Assembly: GCF_013376105.1 (NCBI RefSeq)
Contig: NZ_JAAMFM010000006.1
Span: 62,001-126,000, forward strand
Source of the DNA: Arthrobacter wenxiniae
Lineage (GTDB): Bacteria > Actinomycetota > Actinomycetes > Actinomycetales > Micrococcaceae
Direction: 5' to 3'
DNA: 64,000 bases
Translations under genes and position numbers: made by a program
Shown here: piece after piece, positions 39,482-49,894 of the stretch
Layout of the letters: every line of letters starts with the position of its first letter
How positions within the stretch are numbered: the first letter of the stretch is position 1
Notes under the pieces: model-generated
Database searches by the model: none
What the model saw: the letters and a program-made list of their open reading frames with translations, nothing else
What the model was told of the DNA's origin: nothing

Positions 39482-41251
39482 ATGGCACGAACCGGCCCGA
39501 CGTCCATGGCGCGCAGAACACTTCTGTGGCTTGGGGCGATCATCATCGTTTGCATTTTGGCCGTGGGGGGCGGGGTGCTCTCCGGAGCCGCCTCCTGGGC
39601 CCCCAAGCTCGGATTGGACCTTGAAGGCGGAACCCAGATGATCCTGGCGCCCAAGGTTGAAGGTGCCGGTTCCATTTCGGCGGAGCAGTTGAACCAGGCC
39701 GTGGCCATCATCCGCCAGCGCGTTGACGGCTCGGGCGTGTCCGAGTCCCAGATTTCCACCGAGGGCGGGCGCAACGTTGTTGTCCAGATGCCCGGCACGC
39801 CCACCAACGAGCAGCGGAACCTGATCAAGGCCTCGGCCAACATGAACTTCCGCCCGGTGATCGTCTCCAGCGAGGCCCCGGCCGGTGCCGTGCCGGTGGC
39901 GCAGCGCACCCCGGCCGACAAGCTGCCCAAACCCACTGCCAAGCCCACGAACGCCAGTGATCCCAACTGGGTGGACGCCGCCATCATGAAGCAGTACGAG
40001 GCCACCAGCTGCGTGGCACCCATGACGGAACCAGACACCAACGCGGACCCCGCCAAGCCCATGGTGGCGTGCGAGGCCGACAATGGCTTCAAGTACATCC
40101 TGGGGCCGGTGGAAATTCCCGGGAAGTGGATCCAGACGGCCTCGTACGGGCTGCAGACCGGCGCCCAGGGCGCCACCACCAACCAGTGGCAGGTGGCCCT
40201 GACGCTGGTCAAGCCCCAGGGCGCCGATGCGTTCAAGGCCGTGACCCAGCGCCTGTATTCGAAGTACCTCGCCAACCCGAACGACCCCCAGGCCCGCTTT
40301 GCAATCGTCCTTGACGGCAATGTGGTCTCCGCGCCCGCGTCGCAGGCGGTCATCACGGACGGGCAGTCCTCGATCACCGGCAACTTCACCGAGGCCAGCG
40401 CCAAGACCCTCGCCGACCAGCTGAAGTTCGGCGCACTTCCCATCAGCTTCGACATCCAATCTGATGAACAAATCTCCGCCACGCTGGGCCTGCAGCAGCT
40501 GGAGATGGGCCTGCTGGCCGGCCTGATCGGCCTGGGCCTTGTGGTGGTCTACTCGCTGTTCCAGTACCGGGCCCTGGGCTTCGTCACGATCACCTCCCTC
40601 ATCATCGCAGGAGGCCTTACCTACCTGGCCATCATCCTGCTCGGCTGGGGTGAAAACTACCGGCTGTCCCTGGCCGGTGTCGCGGGCATCATCGTTTCCA
40701 TCGGCCAGACCGCGGACTCCTTCATCGTGTACTTTGAACGCGTCAGGGACGAGCTCCGTGACGGGCGGGGGCTGGTGGCAGCCGTGGACAACGGGTGGAT
40801 GCGCGCCAAGCGCACCATCCTGGCGTCCAAGGCCGTGAACATCCTCGCCTCGATCGTCCTGTACTTTGTCTCGGTCGGCAACGTCAAGGGCTTCGCTTTC
40901 ACGCTCGGTCTGACGGCCGTGGCGGACCTCATCGTCGTATTCATGTTCACCCACCCCACGCTGCTGCTGCTGGCCCGCACCAGGTTCTTCGGCGAGGGGC
41001 ACCACTTCTCCGGCCTGGATCCCGTCCAGCTCGGCGCCGTGCCCCTCTACCGCGGGGCGGGCCGCTTCCGCTCCCCTGAGGACACGCTCGCCGTGGCCAG
41101 GGGGAAGAACGCCCGGGCCGCCGGGGAGGCCGAACGCCGCCAGACGATCGCCGAGCGGCGGCTGGCCGCCAAGGAAGCGCAAATGGTGGGCAGTCGGGGT
41201 GCGGGCGCCAAGAAGCCCGAGCCCCGTGACGACTCCAAGGAGGGCAAGTAA
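39482..41251 (+). CDS. secD: protein translocase subunit SecD
   Basis: A 589-residue RND-like membrane protein that uses the proton gradient to help pull exported proteins across the membrane. A first transmembrane helix (about 12-32) precedes LGLDLEGGTQMIL, the conserved SecD motif. A large extracellular P1 domain (about 45-330) includes an actinobacterial insertion with Ala/Pro-rich parts. Five more helices follow (about 335-520), with GWGENYRLSLAGVAGIIVSIGQTADSFIVYFERVRDE as the transmembrane 4 signature. AAGGA precedes ATG 39482. The TAA stop overlaps the secF ATG. Confidence 0.95.
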   Translation: MARTGPTSMARRTLLWLGAIIIVCILAVGGGVLSGAASWAPKLGLDLEGGTQMILAPKVEGAGSISAEQLNQAVAIIRQRVDGSGVSESQISTEGGRNVVVQMPGTPTNEQRNLIKASANMNFRPVIVSSEAPAGAVPVAQRTPADKLPKPTAKPTNASDPNWVDAAIMKQYEATSCVAPMTEPDTNADPAKPMVACEADNGFKYILGPVEIPGKWIQTASYGLQTGAQGATTNQWQVALTLVKPQGADAFKAVTQRLYSKYLANPNDPQARFAIVLDGNVVSAPASQAVITDGQSSITGNFTEASAKTLADQLKFGALPISFDIQSDEQISATLGLQQLEMGLLAGLIGLGLVVVYSLFQYRALGFVTITSLIIAGGLTYLAIILLGWGENYRLSLAGVAGIIVSIGQTADSFIVYFERVRDELRDGRGLVAAVDNGWMRAKRTILASKAVNILASIVLYFVSVGNVKGFAFTLGLTAVADLIVVFMFTHPTLLLLARTRFFGEGHHFSGLDPVQLGAVPLYRGAGRFRSPEDTLAVARGKNARAAGEAERRQTIAERRLAAKEAQMVGSRGAGAKKPEPRDDSKEGK

Positions 41252-42243
41252 TGAAGAGTTTCGCCACTTTCGGCAACGAGCTGTACACCGGCGAGCGGAC
41301 CTACCAGTTTGTCGGCAGGCGCAAGCTCTGGTTCGGGATCACGGCCGTCGCCGTCCTCCTGTCCATCCTGGTCCCCCTGCTCGGAGGCGGCTTCAACTTC
41401 GGCATCGAGTTCCGCGGCGGGTCCCAGTTCACCATCTCGAACGTGTCCAACACGAGCCCGTCCATCGGCGAAAAGGCCGTCTCGGAAGGCGCCCCCGGCA
41501 CCGTGGCCGTGGTGACCAACATTGCCGGCAAGACCATGCAGGTGCAGACCGACCGCCTCTCCGACGACCAGACCATCAAGGTCAAGGACGCGCTGAAGAC
41601 GGCGTACGGGGTTGCCGACAGCCAAATTGCCTCGACGTTCGTCGGTCCGTCGTGGGGCCAGGACGTTTCGCGCCAGGCCATCATCGGCTTCATCGTCTTC
41701 GTGCTGCTGGCAACCATCATGATGGCGCTGTACTTCCGCACCTGGCGAATGTCGATAGCGGCGATCGTCGGGCTCCTGGTGGTCATGGTTGTCACGGCCG
41801 GCGTGTACGCGGCGTCCAACTTTGAAGTGACGCCGTCGGCCATCATCGGCTTCCTGACCATCCTCAGCTATTCGCTGTATGACACGGTGGTGGTGTTCGA
41901 CAAGATCCGGGAGAACACGGCGGACATCAAGTCCTCCACGCGCCGCACCTTCGGCGAGGAGGTGAACCTGGCCGTGAACCAGACACTGGTCCGGTCCATC
42001 AACACCATGATGGTGGCGGTGCTCCCCGTGGGGTCCATCCTGTTCATCGGCGCCATGCTGCTGGGCGCCGGAACGCTCCGGGACCTGTCCCTCGCCCTGT
42101 TCATCGGCATCATCGTCAGCACTTTCTCCACTGTCTTCGTGGCCGCTCCCATGTACGCGTGGCTGCGCGAGCACGAGCCGGAGCTGGTCAAGCAGGCCAA
42201 GAAGGTCCAGGCCAGGCGCGCGGCGGAGGCCGTGGACGCATAG
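41251..42243 (+). CDS. secF: protein translocase subunit SecF
   Basis: A 330-residue partner of SecD with six transmembrane helices. FGIEFRGGSQFTI is the conserved periplasmic-side motif. IIGFLTILSYSLYDTVVVFDKIREN contains the conserved proton-relay Asp region, and VNQTLVRSINTM is the family signature. The ATG overlaps the secD stop by one nucleotide (TAATG), so translation is coupled. The C-terminal cytoplasmic tail is basic. Confidence 0.95.
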   Translation: MKSFATFGNELYTGERTYQFVGRRKLWFGITAVAVLLSILVPLLGGGFNFGIEFRGGSQFTISNVSNTSPSIGEKAVSEGAPGTVAVVTNIAGKTMQVQTDRLSDDQTIKVKDALKTAYGVADSQIASTFVGPSWGQDVSRQAIIGFIVFVLLATIMMALYFRTWRMSIAAIVGLLVVMVVTAGVYAASNFEVTPSAIIGFLTILSYSLYDTVVVFDKIRENTADIKSSTRRTFGEEVNLAVNQTLVRSINTMMVAVLPVGSILFIGAMLLGAGTLRDLSLALFIGIIVSTFSTVFVAAPMYAWLREHEPELVKQAKKVQARRAAEAVDA

Positions 42244-42314
42244 CGCTGCGGGCCCAGGTCCGGGCAACGGGCCGGGGGGGCGGCGGGCGCCCGTCCCGGC
42301 CCGTCCCCACGTGG

Positions 42315-42343
42315 CCGGCACATGGCTGTGCCGGGATTACACT
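42315..42343 (+). promoter_or_regulatory. hairpin and possible -10 element before rel
   Basis: CCGGCACA (42315-42322) pairs with TGTGCCGG (42327-42334) around TGGC. TACACT (42338-42343) follows immediately and could be a -10, preceded by GGAT. The hairpin may end the secDF message, or be an operator placed over the -35 region of rel. No good -35 is visible. Confidence 0.3.
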
Positions 42344-42418
42344 AGGTAAATGGCGTGGGTCCCGCGCCCGCCTGCCAAGGGCGGCCCGGGGCGGGATGGA
42401 CGAGGGAGGTAGTGCGTA

Positions 42419-44770
42419 GTGAGCGATCCATCACCCTCGCATGGAATTTTGGCCGACAACGCCGGGGAAACCTACGCGGGCGCGGCGGACGCGCCGCACA
42501 CGCCGGTGGACCTGCGGCCCACGTTTCCGGGACGCCGGGAACGAACACGCTCCCGGCTGGCGCGCCTGGCCGGCTGGTCCACGGAAAGCCATTCCCCCAT
42601 TCTGGAACCTCTGCTGCGGATTGTCCGGGTCAACAACCCGAAGGAAGACTTCGAGCTGATCCAGCGCGCCTTCACCGTCGCGGAGAAATACCATGAGGGG
42701 CAAAAGCGGAAGAGCGGGGACCCCTACATCACCCACCCCGTGGCCGTTGCGACCATCCTGGCCGAACTGGGGATGAGCGGCCCCACGCTGGCCGCCGCCC
42801 TCCTCCACGACACGGTTGAAGACACGCCGTACAGGCTCGATGAGCTGCGGCACGACTTCGGCGACGAGATCGCCAAGCTCGTGGACGGGGTGACCAAGCT
42901 GGACAAGGTGGAGTTTGGCGACTCCGCCCAGGCCGAGACCGTCCGGAAGATGGTCATCGCGATGGCCCAGGACATCCGCGTGCTGGTCATCAAGCTGGCC
43001 GACAGGCTGCACAACGCACGCACCTGGCGCTTCGTCTCCGCAGAGTCCTCGGGCCGCAAGGCACGGGAGACCTTGGACATTTTTGCTCCCCTGGCGCACC
43101 GCCTGGGCATGAACACCATCAAGTGGGAACTTGAGGACCTCTCCTTCGCCGCCCTGTACCCCAAGGTTTATGAGGAACTGGTCCGCATGGTCCAGGACCG
43201 GACGCCGGAACGGGAAAAGCAGCTGACGGTCATCCGCCGCCAGATCAGCGACGACCTGCGGGGCGCCAAGATCAAGGCCGAGATCACCGGCAGGCCCAAG
43301 CACTATTACTCCGTGTACCAAAAGATGGTGGTGCGGGCCAAGGACTTTGACGACATCAATGACTTGATGGGCGTGCGCGTGCTGGTTGACACGGTGCGGG
43401 ACTGCTATGCAGCCCTGGGCACCATCCACGCCCGCTGGAACCCGCTTCCGGGCAGGTTCAAGGACTACATTGCGATGCCGAAGTTCAACATGTACCAGTC
43501 GCTGCACACCACGGTGATCGGTCCGGACGGCAAACCGGTGGAGATTCAGATCCGCACCCACGAGATGCACCAGCGCGCCGAGTACGGCGTCGCCGCGCAC
43601 TGGAAGTACAAGACCGGGAGCAAGAATCCCGTCTCCGGGCAGGAGGAGATGAGCTGGCTCCGGACGCTGGTTGACTGGCAGCAGGAGACGTCGGACCCCG
43701 GGGAGTTCCTGGATTCCCTGCGCTATGAAATGAACGCCCGCGAGGTGTTCGTCTACACGCCCAAGGGCCAGGTCATTGCGTTGCCCGCAGGCTCCACGCC
43801 CGTCGACTTTGCCTATGCCGTCCACACCGAGGTGGGCCACCGCACCATCGGTGCCCGCGTCAACGGCAAGCTGGTCCCGCTCAACAGCGAGCTGGAGCAC
43901 GGGGACACCGTTGAAATCTTTACGTCCAAGGCGGAAGGTGCCGGGCCCAGCCAGGACTGGCAAAACTTCGTCAAGAGCGCCCGGGCCAGGAACAAGATCC
44001 GCCAGTGGTTCAGCAAGGAACGGCGCGAAGAGTCCATTGAAAAGGGCAAGGACCTGCTGACCCGGCAGATGCGCAAGCAAAACCTGCCGCTGCAAAAAAT
44101 GATGACGCATGACGCCCTCATGGCCGTCACCCAGCACTTCCGCTACGTTGACATTGCCGGGCTGTACGCAGCCGTCGGTGACGGGCACACCTCGGCCCAG
44201 TCCGTCGTCGAACGCCTCATCGACGTGCTCGGCGTCAACGACGACATCGAGGACGCCGCCCCGCCGGTGGCCACCCACGTCTCCAACGCGCGCTCTCGGA
44301 TATCGGACTCGGGCGTGATCGTGCACGGCGTGGGGGACGTGCTGGTTAAGCTGGCGCGCTGCTGCACGCCCGTGCCCCCGGACCCGATCGCCGGCTACGT
44401 GACCAAGGGCTCGGGCGTCTCGGTGCACCGCGAGAACTGCCCCAACCTGCTGCACCTGAAGAACACCGACCCCGGAAAGCTCGTGGATGTTGACTGGGCG
44501 CCCACCCAGTCCGGGGTGTTCCTCGTGGAGATCCAGGTGGAGGCACTGGACCGCAAGAGCCTGCTCTCCGACGTCACCCGCGTGCTGGCCGAAAGCCACG
44601 TCAACATCCTGGCCGCCAGCGTGAACACCTCGCGCGACCGGGTGGCACTCTCCCGCTTCGCATTTGAGATGGGGGACCCGAAGTACCTCCACCACGTACT
44701 GAACGCCGTGCGGCGCATCGACGGGGTGTTTGACGTCTACCGGACCTCCGGCTCGCAGCGCCGCAACTGA
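42419..44770 (+). CDS. rel: bifunctional (p)ppGpp synthetase/hydrolase Rel
   Basis: A 783-residue RelA/SpoT homologue. The hydrolase HD domain has His106 and the HDTVED motif (130-135). The synthetase domain (about 280-390) contains [12 protein letters not shown] and [11 protein letters not shown]; the RxKD form is typical of bifunctional enzymes. TGS (about 435-495, [25 protein letters not shown]), a zinc-finger-like region ([11 protein letters not shown] and HRENC), and a C-terminal ACT domain (about 705-775) follow. GTG 42419 has GGGAGG about 9 nt upstream. It is the single Rel of the stringent response in actinobacteria, in the same place as Rv2583c. Confidence 0.96.
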   Translation: MSDPSPSHGILADNAGETYAGAADAPHTPVDLRPTFPGRRERTRSRLARLAGWSTESHSPILEPLLRIVRVNNPKEDFELIQRAFTVAEKYHEGQKRKSGDPYITHPVAVATILAELGMSGPTLAAALLHDTVEDTPYRLDELRHDFGDEIAKLVDGVTKLDKVEFGDSAQAETVRKMVIAMAQDIRVLVIKLADRLHNARTWRFVSAESSGRKARETLDIFAPLAHRLGMNTIKWELEDLSFAALYPKVYEELVRMVQDRTPEREKQLTVIRRQISDDLRGAKIKAEITGRPKHYYSVYQKMVVRAKDFDDINDLMGVRVLVDTVRDCYAALGTIHARWNPLPGRFKDYIAMPKFNMYQSLHTTVIGPDGKPVEIQIRTHEMHQRAEYGVAAHWKYKTGSKNPVSGQEEMSWLRTLVDWQQETSDPGEFLDSLRYEMNAREVFVYTPKGQVIALPAGSTPVDFAYAVHTEVGHRTIGARVNGKLVPLNSELEHGDTVEIFTSKAEGAGPSQDWQNFVKSARARNKIRQWFSKERREESIEKGKDLLTRQMRKQNLPLQKMMTHDALMAVTQHFRYVDIAGLYAAVGDGHTSAQSVVERLIDVLGVNDDIEDAAPPVATHVSNARSRISDSGVIVHGVGDVLVKLARCCTPVPPDPIAGYVTKGSGVSVHRENCPNLLHLKNTDPGKLVDVDWAPTQSGVFLVEIQVEALDRKSLLSDVTRVLAESHVNILAASVNTSRDRVALSRFAFEMGDPKYLHHVLNAVRRIDGVFDVYRTSGSQRRN

Positions 44771-44828
44771 CGCCCCGCGGCTCCGGGTCGTATCGGGCAC
44801 CGCTCGCGTGGGTTTGGCATGCGGGCGG

Positions 44829-45404
44829 TCAACGTTCCAGGAGGCTGCGCAGGAGGTCCTGCGCCCGGCGCTTGCCAGGGACGTGGCGCGCCATGCCGAC
44901 CGCCATGTTGATGCGTCCCAGCGGACAGTTCAAATCGGCGTTCCGCGACAGCGCCAGCAGCACGGGAACGGCCCTTGCCGCCGGTTCATGCATGGCGATG
45001 TCCACCGCGGTGCGCAGCGCGCAGGTGACCTGCGCACCGCCGAGCCGTTCGGCGTCGTAAGGTCCCAGCTGGACCTCGTGGACATTGCATCCGCTGAGCG
45101 GTGCCAGCGAGGTGGTGCGGTGTCCGCGGTCCAGGAGCAGGCAAATGGCCGGGGGCGGCGGAGCGCAGCCGTGGACCCACGCCGCGGATCCGCGGCCCAG
45201 CACTGCCCGCCCCGCGAGGGCCGCAGGCACGTGGTGTGCCAGGGCCGACGCACGGAGGGCAGCGGTTTCGGGCTCGGCCACGGAGCGGAACGCCTGGCCG
45301 AACACCCGCGACAGCACGCCGTCGCGTTCCATGGCGCACAGTTCCGCGATGGTGAACTGGCCGCCCGGGGCGAGGACGCCGCCGGGCTCAGTGAAAGTGT
45401 GCAT
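44829..45404 (-). CDS. AbiEi-like / DUF559-type N-terminal hypothetical protein
   Basis: A 191-residue protein. The order FTIAELCAMERDGVLSRVFGQAF, RASALAHHVPAALAGRAVLGRGSAAWVHG, and GGAQVTCALRTAVDIAMHE resembles the AbiEi antitoxin/transcriptional-regulator family: a winged-helix start, then an sAAWlhG core, then VT...RTavDlA. No AbiEii-like nucleotidyltransferase toxin gene is adjacent, so it is probably one of the solitary versions common in actinobacteria. The start ATG 45404 has no strong ribosome-binding site. It converges on rel. Confidence 0.6.
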   Translation of the reverse strand: MHTFTEPGGVLAPGGQFTIAELCAMERDGVLSRVFGQAFRSVAEPETAALRASALAHHVPAALAGRAVLGRGSAAWVHGCAPPPPAICLLLDRGHRTTSLAPLSGCNVHEVQLGPYDAERLGGAQVTCALRTAVDIAMHEPAARAVPVLLALSRNADLNCPLGRINMAVGMARHVPGKRRAQDLLRSLLER

Positions 45405-45497
45405 GGGCCCAGCGTGCGCCCCCGGGCCGGGAGGTAGAAAGGCCCCCGGCCCGGATTGTGGACAACCCGGCCCGGAGGCCGCATGAAACTGTTCGGA

Positions 45498-47228
45498 TCA
45501 GCTAAAGTCCTCGGCGGCCTTGCGGATCTGTTCCAGCCAGAGTTCCCTGGCCGCGAGGGCTTCCCGGGCCTGTGCGGCCTTGCGCGCGTCGCCCGCCTTC
45601 TCCGCGGACGCGAGGTCCTCCCTCAGCCCGGCGATGGTGGCCTCGAGCTGCGTCAGCGCGCTGCTGGTGCGGGCCTTGGCTTCCGGGTCGCTGCGGCGCC
45701 AGTTGTCGTCGTCGGCGGCCTTGACGGCGTCCTCCACCTTGCGGAGGGCGCCCTCCACGCGCTGCATGTCCGCCCGCGGCACCTTGCCTGCCGCTTCCCA
45801 GCGGTCGCGGATGGACTGCAGGGCTTTCTTGGCAGACGCCAGGTCCGTGACGGGCAGCAGGGCCTGCGCCTCGGTGATGAGGGCTTCCTTGACCACCAGG
45901 TTGGCTCCGAATTCCTCATCAATGGCCTCATTCGCGCTCTGGCGGGCCTTGAAGAACTTGTCCTGGGCGGCACGGAAACGGTTCCAGAGCGCGTCGTCGT
46001 CCTTGCGGCTGGCACGCGGGGACGCCTTCCACTGATCCATCAGGCGGCGGTACTCGCCTGCGGCGTAGCCCCACTCGGTGGAGGAGGAAAGTTCCTCGGC
46101 CGCCGCGATCAACGCCTCCTTGGCTGCCTTGGCCGTGGCATTGTTGTTGTCCAACTGGGAGAAGTACGCGCGGCGGTGCCGGTCAAAAACGGTGCGGGCG
46201 CTGCGGAACCGCTTCCACAGGGCTTCCTCCGTTGCCCGGCCCAGGCGCAAGCCCGTCTTCTGCGCCTGCTTCCAGGATTCAAAGAGCTCGTTCATGCGGG
46301 CGCTGCTGACCTTCCACATGACCGTGGACGGGTCCTCGGCCGCAATCGACTCGGCCTCGGCCACAATGGCTTCGCGGGCGGCAAGCTCCACGCCACGGGC
46401 GGCATCGTGGATCGCCCGTTCCGCCACCTGGAGCCCCTTGATGGCTTCCTCGAGGGCGGCGAGGCGCGAGAGTGCACCGTTGATGTCGCCAACACTGGTG
46501 CGTTCACCTAGCTGGGCCCGCAGGTGGTTCACCGTCTTGTTCATGTCGGTTGTGGCGGCCCTGGCCTCGACGCGCTGTTCAAGCAACGCGATCTGCGCGG
46601 CGATGTCCTCAAACTTGCGGGCAAAGTAGGCCAGCGCTTCATCCTTGCTGGCACCGGGGTATTGGCCCACCGGGAACTCTTCGCCATCCAGCTTCAGGAA
46701 AACGTGTCCGTCATCCTCGGCCCGGCCGAACTTCGCCGCTTCCTCAAGGTTCACGGCGGCAGCGGCGGGCGCCGGAGCCGTCAACGGGGCCGCGGCAGCG
46801 GCCTTCGGCCGGGCGGCAAAGGCAGCCGGGGACGGCGCCGCGGGGGACGGGACAGCCGGCGACGCGGGCGCGGGGGCCTCCACGGCGGCGGGAGCTTCCG
46901 CATCATCCACGGGGGTTTCAGCTTCAACGGCGCGGGCCCCGGCGTCAGCGGCCGCAACCTCCTCTTCAACGGCGGGGGCCTCGGCGGGCACCGCTGCGTC
47001 GGCCCCAACGGAAGCGGCCTCGACCGCAACCTCCGCTTCAGCCGGGTTCCCGTTTGCCTCGTTAACGGCCGCTTGCGGCGCGGCCTCGGGCGCAGCGCCG
47101 TTCCTGGCAGCAGGTGCCTCGGCAGCAGGTGCCGCGGATTCAGGGGCCGTCCCGTTGGCGGGTGCCGGGGCGTCCGCAGCCTCAGTGTTCAGGGCCGTTG
47201 TTTCGTCGGATTGTTGACTGTGTGTCAC
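45498..47228 (-). CDS. DUF349 domain protein
   Basis: A 576-residue protein. The first 165 residues are an Ala/Pro/Glu-rich, presumably disordered segment. Next is a small conserved part (EAAKFGRAEDDGHVFLKLDGEEFPVGQYPG), and then several helical DUF349 repeats (about residues 250-560) of the type ..EEALWKRFRSARTVFDRHRRAYF and DDALWNRFRAAQDKFFKAR. Strong coiled-coil character. Function unknown; the family is often encoded near rel and a cyclophilin in actinobacteria, as here. GTG start at 47226-47228. Confidence 0.88.
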   Translation of the reverse strand: MTHSQQSDETTALNTEAADAPAPANGTAPESAAPAAEAPAARNGAAPEAAPQAAVNEANGNPAEAEVAVEAASVGADAAVPAEAPAVEEEVAAADAGARAVEAETPVDDAEAPAAVEAPAPASPAVPSPAAPSPAAFAARPKAAAAAPLTAPAPAAAAVNLEEAAKFGRAEDDGHVFLKLDGEEFPVGQYPGASKDEALAYFARKFEDIAAQIALLEQRVEARAATTDMNKTVNHLRAQLGERTSVGDINGALSRLAALEEAIKGLQVAERAIHDAARGVELAAREAIVAEAESIAAEDPSTVMWKVSSARMNELFESWKQAQKTGLRLGRATEEALWKRFRSARTVFDRHRRAYFSQLDNNNATAKAAKEALIAAAEELSSSTEWGYAAGEYRRLMDQWKASPRASRKDDDALWNRFRAAQDKFFKARQSANEAIDEEFGANLVVKEALITEAQALLPVTDLASAKKALQSIRDRWEAAGKVPRADMQRVEGALRKVEDAVKAADDDNWRRSDPEAKARTSSALTQLEATIAGLREDLASAEKAGDARKAAQAREALAARELWLEQIRKAAEDFS

Positions 47229-47352
47229 CGCTAAAAGTCTTTCGCGTCGAGGGAAATCTGGCAGGTCAAATACGCAAATCGATGTGGCCGGGATCGAATG
47301 TGCTGCGGTCCAGGGGGCGTTCCTGCACCCGGGACGGGGTGGCCTGTTGAAA

Positions 47353-48153
47353 TTACTTCAGCGTAAGCGAGTCTATCGTCACCTTGGACTTGGGCGCACC
47401 GTCCGTGGCGCCCGAGGCTCCCGGGGTGATGCCCGCGGCGGCGATCCTGGCCACGACGTCAAGCCCGCTGGTGACCTTGCCCATGAGGGTGTAGCCGCCG
47501 GTGGTCTGGGGGAGGGTGGTGTCCTTGTAGGTGATGAAGAACTGCGTGCCGTTGCTGTAGGTGCTGGAACCGCGGGCCACGGCAATGCTGCCGGCCCGGT
47601 AGACGCCGTTGGCGGGGGAGTTCTCCACCGGACCCCACTGGTAGTTGGGGTCGCCGGCGCCGTCGCCCTTGAGGGAGCCGCACTGCAACAGCGCAAAGTT
47701 GGCGGCATCCGTCAGGCGGTGGCAGGTTTTGCCCTTGAAGAAGTTGCTGTCCGCCAGCGACTTGAACACGGCGGCGGCCTGTGGTGCCTTCGTGCCGTCA
47801 ATCAGCACACCCAGTGGCTGGCCGTTGAGTGTGAGCGTTCCCGTGAACGTCCTGCCCGCCGCTGTGGCCGCCTTGGGGACGGTGGGGCTGTTGGTTTCCA
47901 CGGGCGCACTGGCGGTGGGGGACGCGCCGGTGGTGGCGGTCGGGGTGTCCGTGGCCACGGCGTCGTTCCTGGGGCCGGAAAACACCGTCAGGGCAAGGAC
48001 CACGGCGACGGCGATGGCGACGGCCATGGCGGCGGCGGCCACGATGTTGTCCCGCTTGCGCCGGGTAACCTGCTCCCGGTGCAGCTGCTGGTTGGCCGCC
48101 ATGCGGGCCACCCGTGCCTTTGCCTCCCGGCCGTCCTTCTTGTTGTTAGCCAA
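47353..48153 (-). CDS. membrane-anchored cyclophilin-type peptidyl-prolyl isomerase
   Basis: A 266-residue protein: basic N-terminus, one membrane helix (about residues 34-56), a Thr/Pro/Ala-rich linker, and an extracellular cyclophilin domain (about 105-266). The domain has NFFKGKTCHRLTD (the usual FHR replaced by CHR, as in actinobacterial PpiB-like proteins), LLQCGSLKGDG, GSIAVARGSSTYSNGTQFFITYKD and GKVTSGLDVVARIA. The start is TTG 48151-48153 with GGAG about 8 nt upstream; the extension to 48195 is less likely. It lies between rel and hisS, matching ppiB (Rv2582c) of Mycobacterium. Confidence 0.9.
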   Translation of the reverse strand: MANNKKDGREAKARVARMAANQQLHREQVTRRKRDNIVAAAAMAVAIAVAVVLALTVFSGPRNDAVATDTPTATTGASPTASAPVETNSPTVPKAATAAGRTFTGTLTLNGQPLGVLIDGTKAPQAAAVFKSLADSNFFKGKTCHRLTDAANFALLQCGSLKGDGAGDPNYQWGPVENSPANGVYRAGSIAVARGSSTYSNGTQFFITYKDTTLPQTTGGYTLMGKVTSGLDVVARIAAAGITPGASGATDGAPKSKVTIDSLTLK

Positions 48154-48402
48154 CGGTGGTTCTCCATGGTTTCGTCGCGTGGCCCGCGCCCGCACAGACT
48201 GCAGGCGGCGGGGACTGGTTGGGGCGGCCCGCCAAACCTTATAAAATGGCAGCCGGATGTCAGTTTACCCATGGATCTGCCTTGCGGAGGCCGGACACGG
48301 TGGCTGGATCCGGAACACGATCACTTTGCTCGGCGGACCGCGCCTGCCCTGGATTGCCCGGGGTTGTGCCACCCCGCCCCCCTCGTTAGGAGAGTTCCAC
48401 CC

Positions 48403-49752
48403 ATGGCACGCAACGCCTCCCTGTCAGGTTTCCCCGAGTGGCTGCCACAGGAGCGGCTGGTGGAGCAGCATGTGCTGGACACGCTCCGGCGCATCTTTGA
48501 ACTGCACGGCTTCAGCTCCGTGGAGACCCGCGCCGTGGAGACCGTGGGCCAGCTCCTGCGCAAGGGCGAGATCGACAAGGAGGTCTACGCCCTCTCCCGC
48601 CTGCAGGACGACGACGGCGCCGCCGCGTCCGGTGCCAGGGAGGACCCCCACCAGCTGGCGCTGCACTTTGACCTCACGGTGCCGTTTGCCCGGTACGTGG
48701 TGGAAAACGCCGGCTACCTTTCCTTCCCGTTCCGCCGCTACCAGATCCAGAAGGTGTGGCGCGGCGAGCGCCCCCAGGAGGGCCGCGCGCGCGAGTTCAC
48801 CCAGGCGGACATCGATGTGGTGGCCGACGGCGACCTTCCCTTCCGCTACGACGTGGAACTTGCGCTGGTGATTGCGGAGGCCCTGTCCGCCCTGCCGATC
48901 CCCGCGTTCAAGCTGCGCATCAACAACCGCAAGCTGGCCGAGGGCTTCTACCGGGGGATCGGCCTGACCGATACGGCTGGCGTGCTGCGCAGCATCGACA
49001 AGCTGGAAAAGATCGGCGCGGAGAAGGTCGCGGAACTGCTCAAGTCCGAGCTCGGCGCCACGGCCGAACAAGCCGCCCAGGCCCTCGCCCTGGCCTCAAT
49101 CCGCACCGAGGACACCTCCTTTGTGGCCAGGGTGCGCGAGCTGGGTGTCACCGATGAACTGATGGAGGAGGGCCTGAACGAACTCGAGCAGGTCATCGCC
49201 GCCGCGGTGAAGAGCGCGCCGGGCTCGGTCGTGGCGGACCTCTCGATCGCCCGAGGCCTGGACTACTACACGGGCACCGTGTACGAGACGGTCCTGGTGG
49301 GCCACGAGGCGCTCGGATCCATCTGTTCCGGCGGCCGCTACGACGCCCTGGCGTCCAAGGGCAGCCGCAAGTTCCCCGGCGTCGGGCTGTCCATCGGCGT
49401 GACGCGCCTGGTCTCGCGCATCCTCAGCCAGGAGTTCGCCACGGCCTCCCGCAGCGTCCCGACGGCGGTGCTCATCACGCTGGCGGACGACGACAGCTGG
49501 ACCGGCGCGCAGGAAGTCGCCGCGGCGCTGCGGGCCCGCGGCATCTCCACGGAGGTGGCGGCCAGGGCCGACAAGTTCGGCAAGCAGATCAAGTACGCGG
49601 ACAAGCGCGGCATCCCCTTCGTGTGGTTCACCGACAACGAGGGCGTGCACCAGGTCAAGGACATCCGCTCCGGCGAGCAGCTCCCCGCCGACCCCGCAGC
49701 CTGGATGCCCCCCGCCGAGGACCTCAAGCCGCGCATCGTCGTAGCCGGTTAA
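48403..49752 (+). CDS. hisS: histidyl-tRNA synthetase
   Basis: A 449-residue class II synthetase. LHFDLTVPFARYV (motif 1 region), YQIQKVWRGERPQEGRAREFTQADIDVV (motif 2), IARGLDYYTGTVYE and SGGRYD (His-binding motifs), and a C-terminal anticodon-binding domain (from about residue 350). ATG 48403 follows TTAGGAGAG; the longer open frame from 47284 crosses the cyclophilin gene and is spurious. The 249-bp upstream gap has a possible TATAAA -10 near 48240 but no clear regulatory RNA. Confidence 0.95.
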   Translation: MARNASLSGFPEWLPQERLVEQHVLDTLRRIFELHGFSSVETRAVETVGQLLRKGEIDKEVYALSRLQDDDGAAASGAREDPHQLALHFDLTVPFARYVVENAGYLSFPFRRYQIQKVWRGERPQEGRAREFTQADIDVVADGDLPFRYDVELALVIAEALSALPIPAFKLRINNRKLAEGFYRGIGLTDTAGVLRSIDKLEKIGAEKVAELLKSELGATAEQAAQALALASIRTEDTSFVARVRELGVTDELMEEGLNELEQVIAAAVKSAPGSVVADLSIARGLDYYTGTVYETVLVGHEALGSICSGGRYDALASKGSRKFPGVGLSIGVTRLVSRILSQEFATASRSVPTAVLITLADDDSWTGAQEVAAALRARGISTEVAARADKFGKQIKYADKRGIPFVWFTDNEGVHQVKDIRSGEQLPADPAAWMPPAEDLKPRIVVAG

Positions 49753-49894
49753 TCCAGGGCCGCCCAGGCCGGCGGGCGACAGCGCGCGCACGACGGGCCC
49801 GACCACCGGGCATCGGATTCACCGGTAAACTCGAGCGGAGACAAACTCATGGCCCGTCAGGCACGGGCCGGTCACCACGATTGGAAGGAATGTT

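Noticed and set aside
47284-48402. Upstream extension of the hisS frame
   Set aside because: It runs antisense to the cyclophilin gene; the family start MARNASLSGFPEWLP has its own ribosome-binding site.
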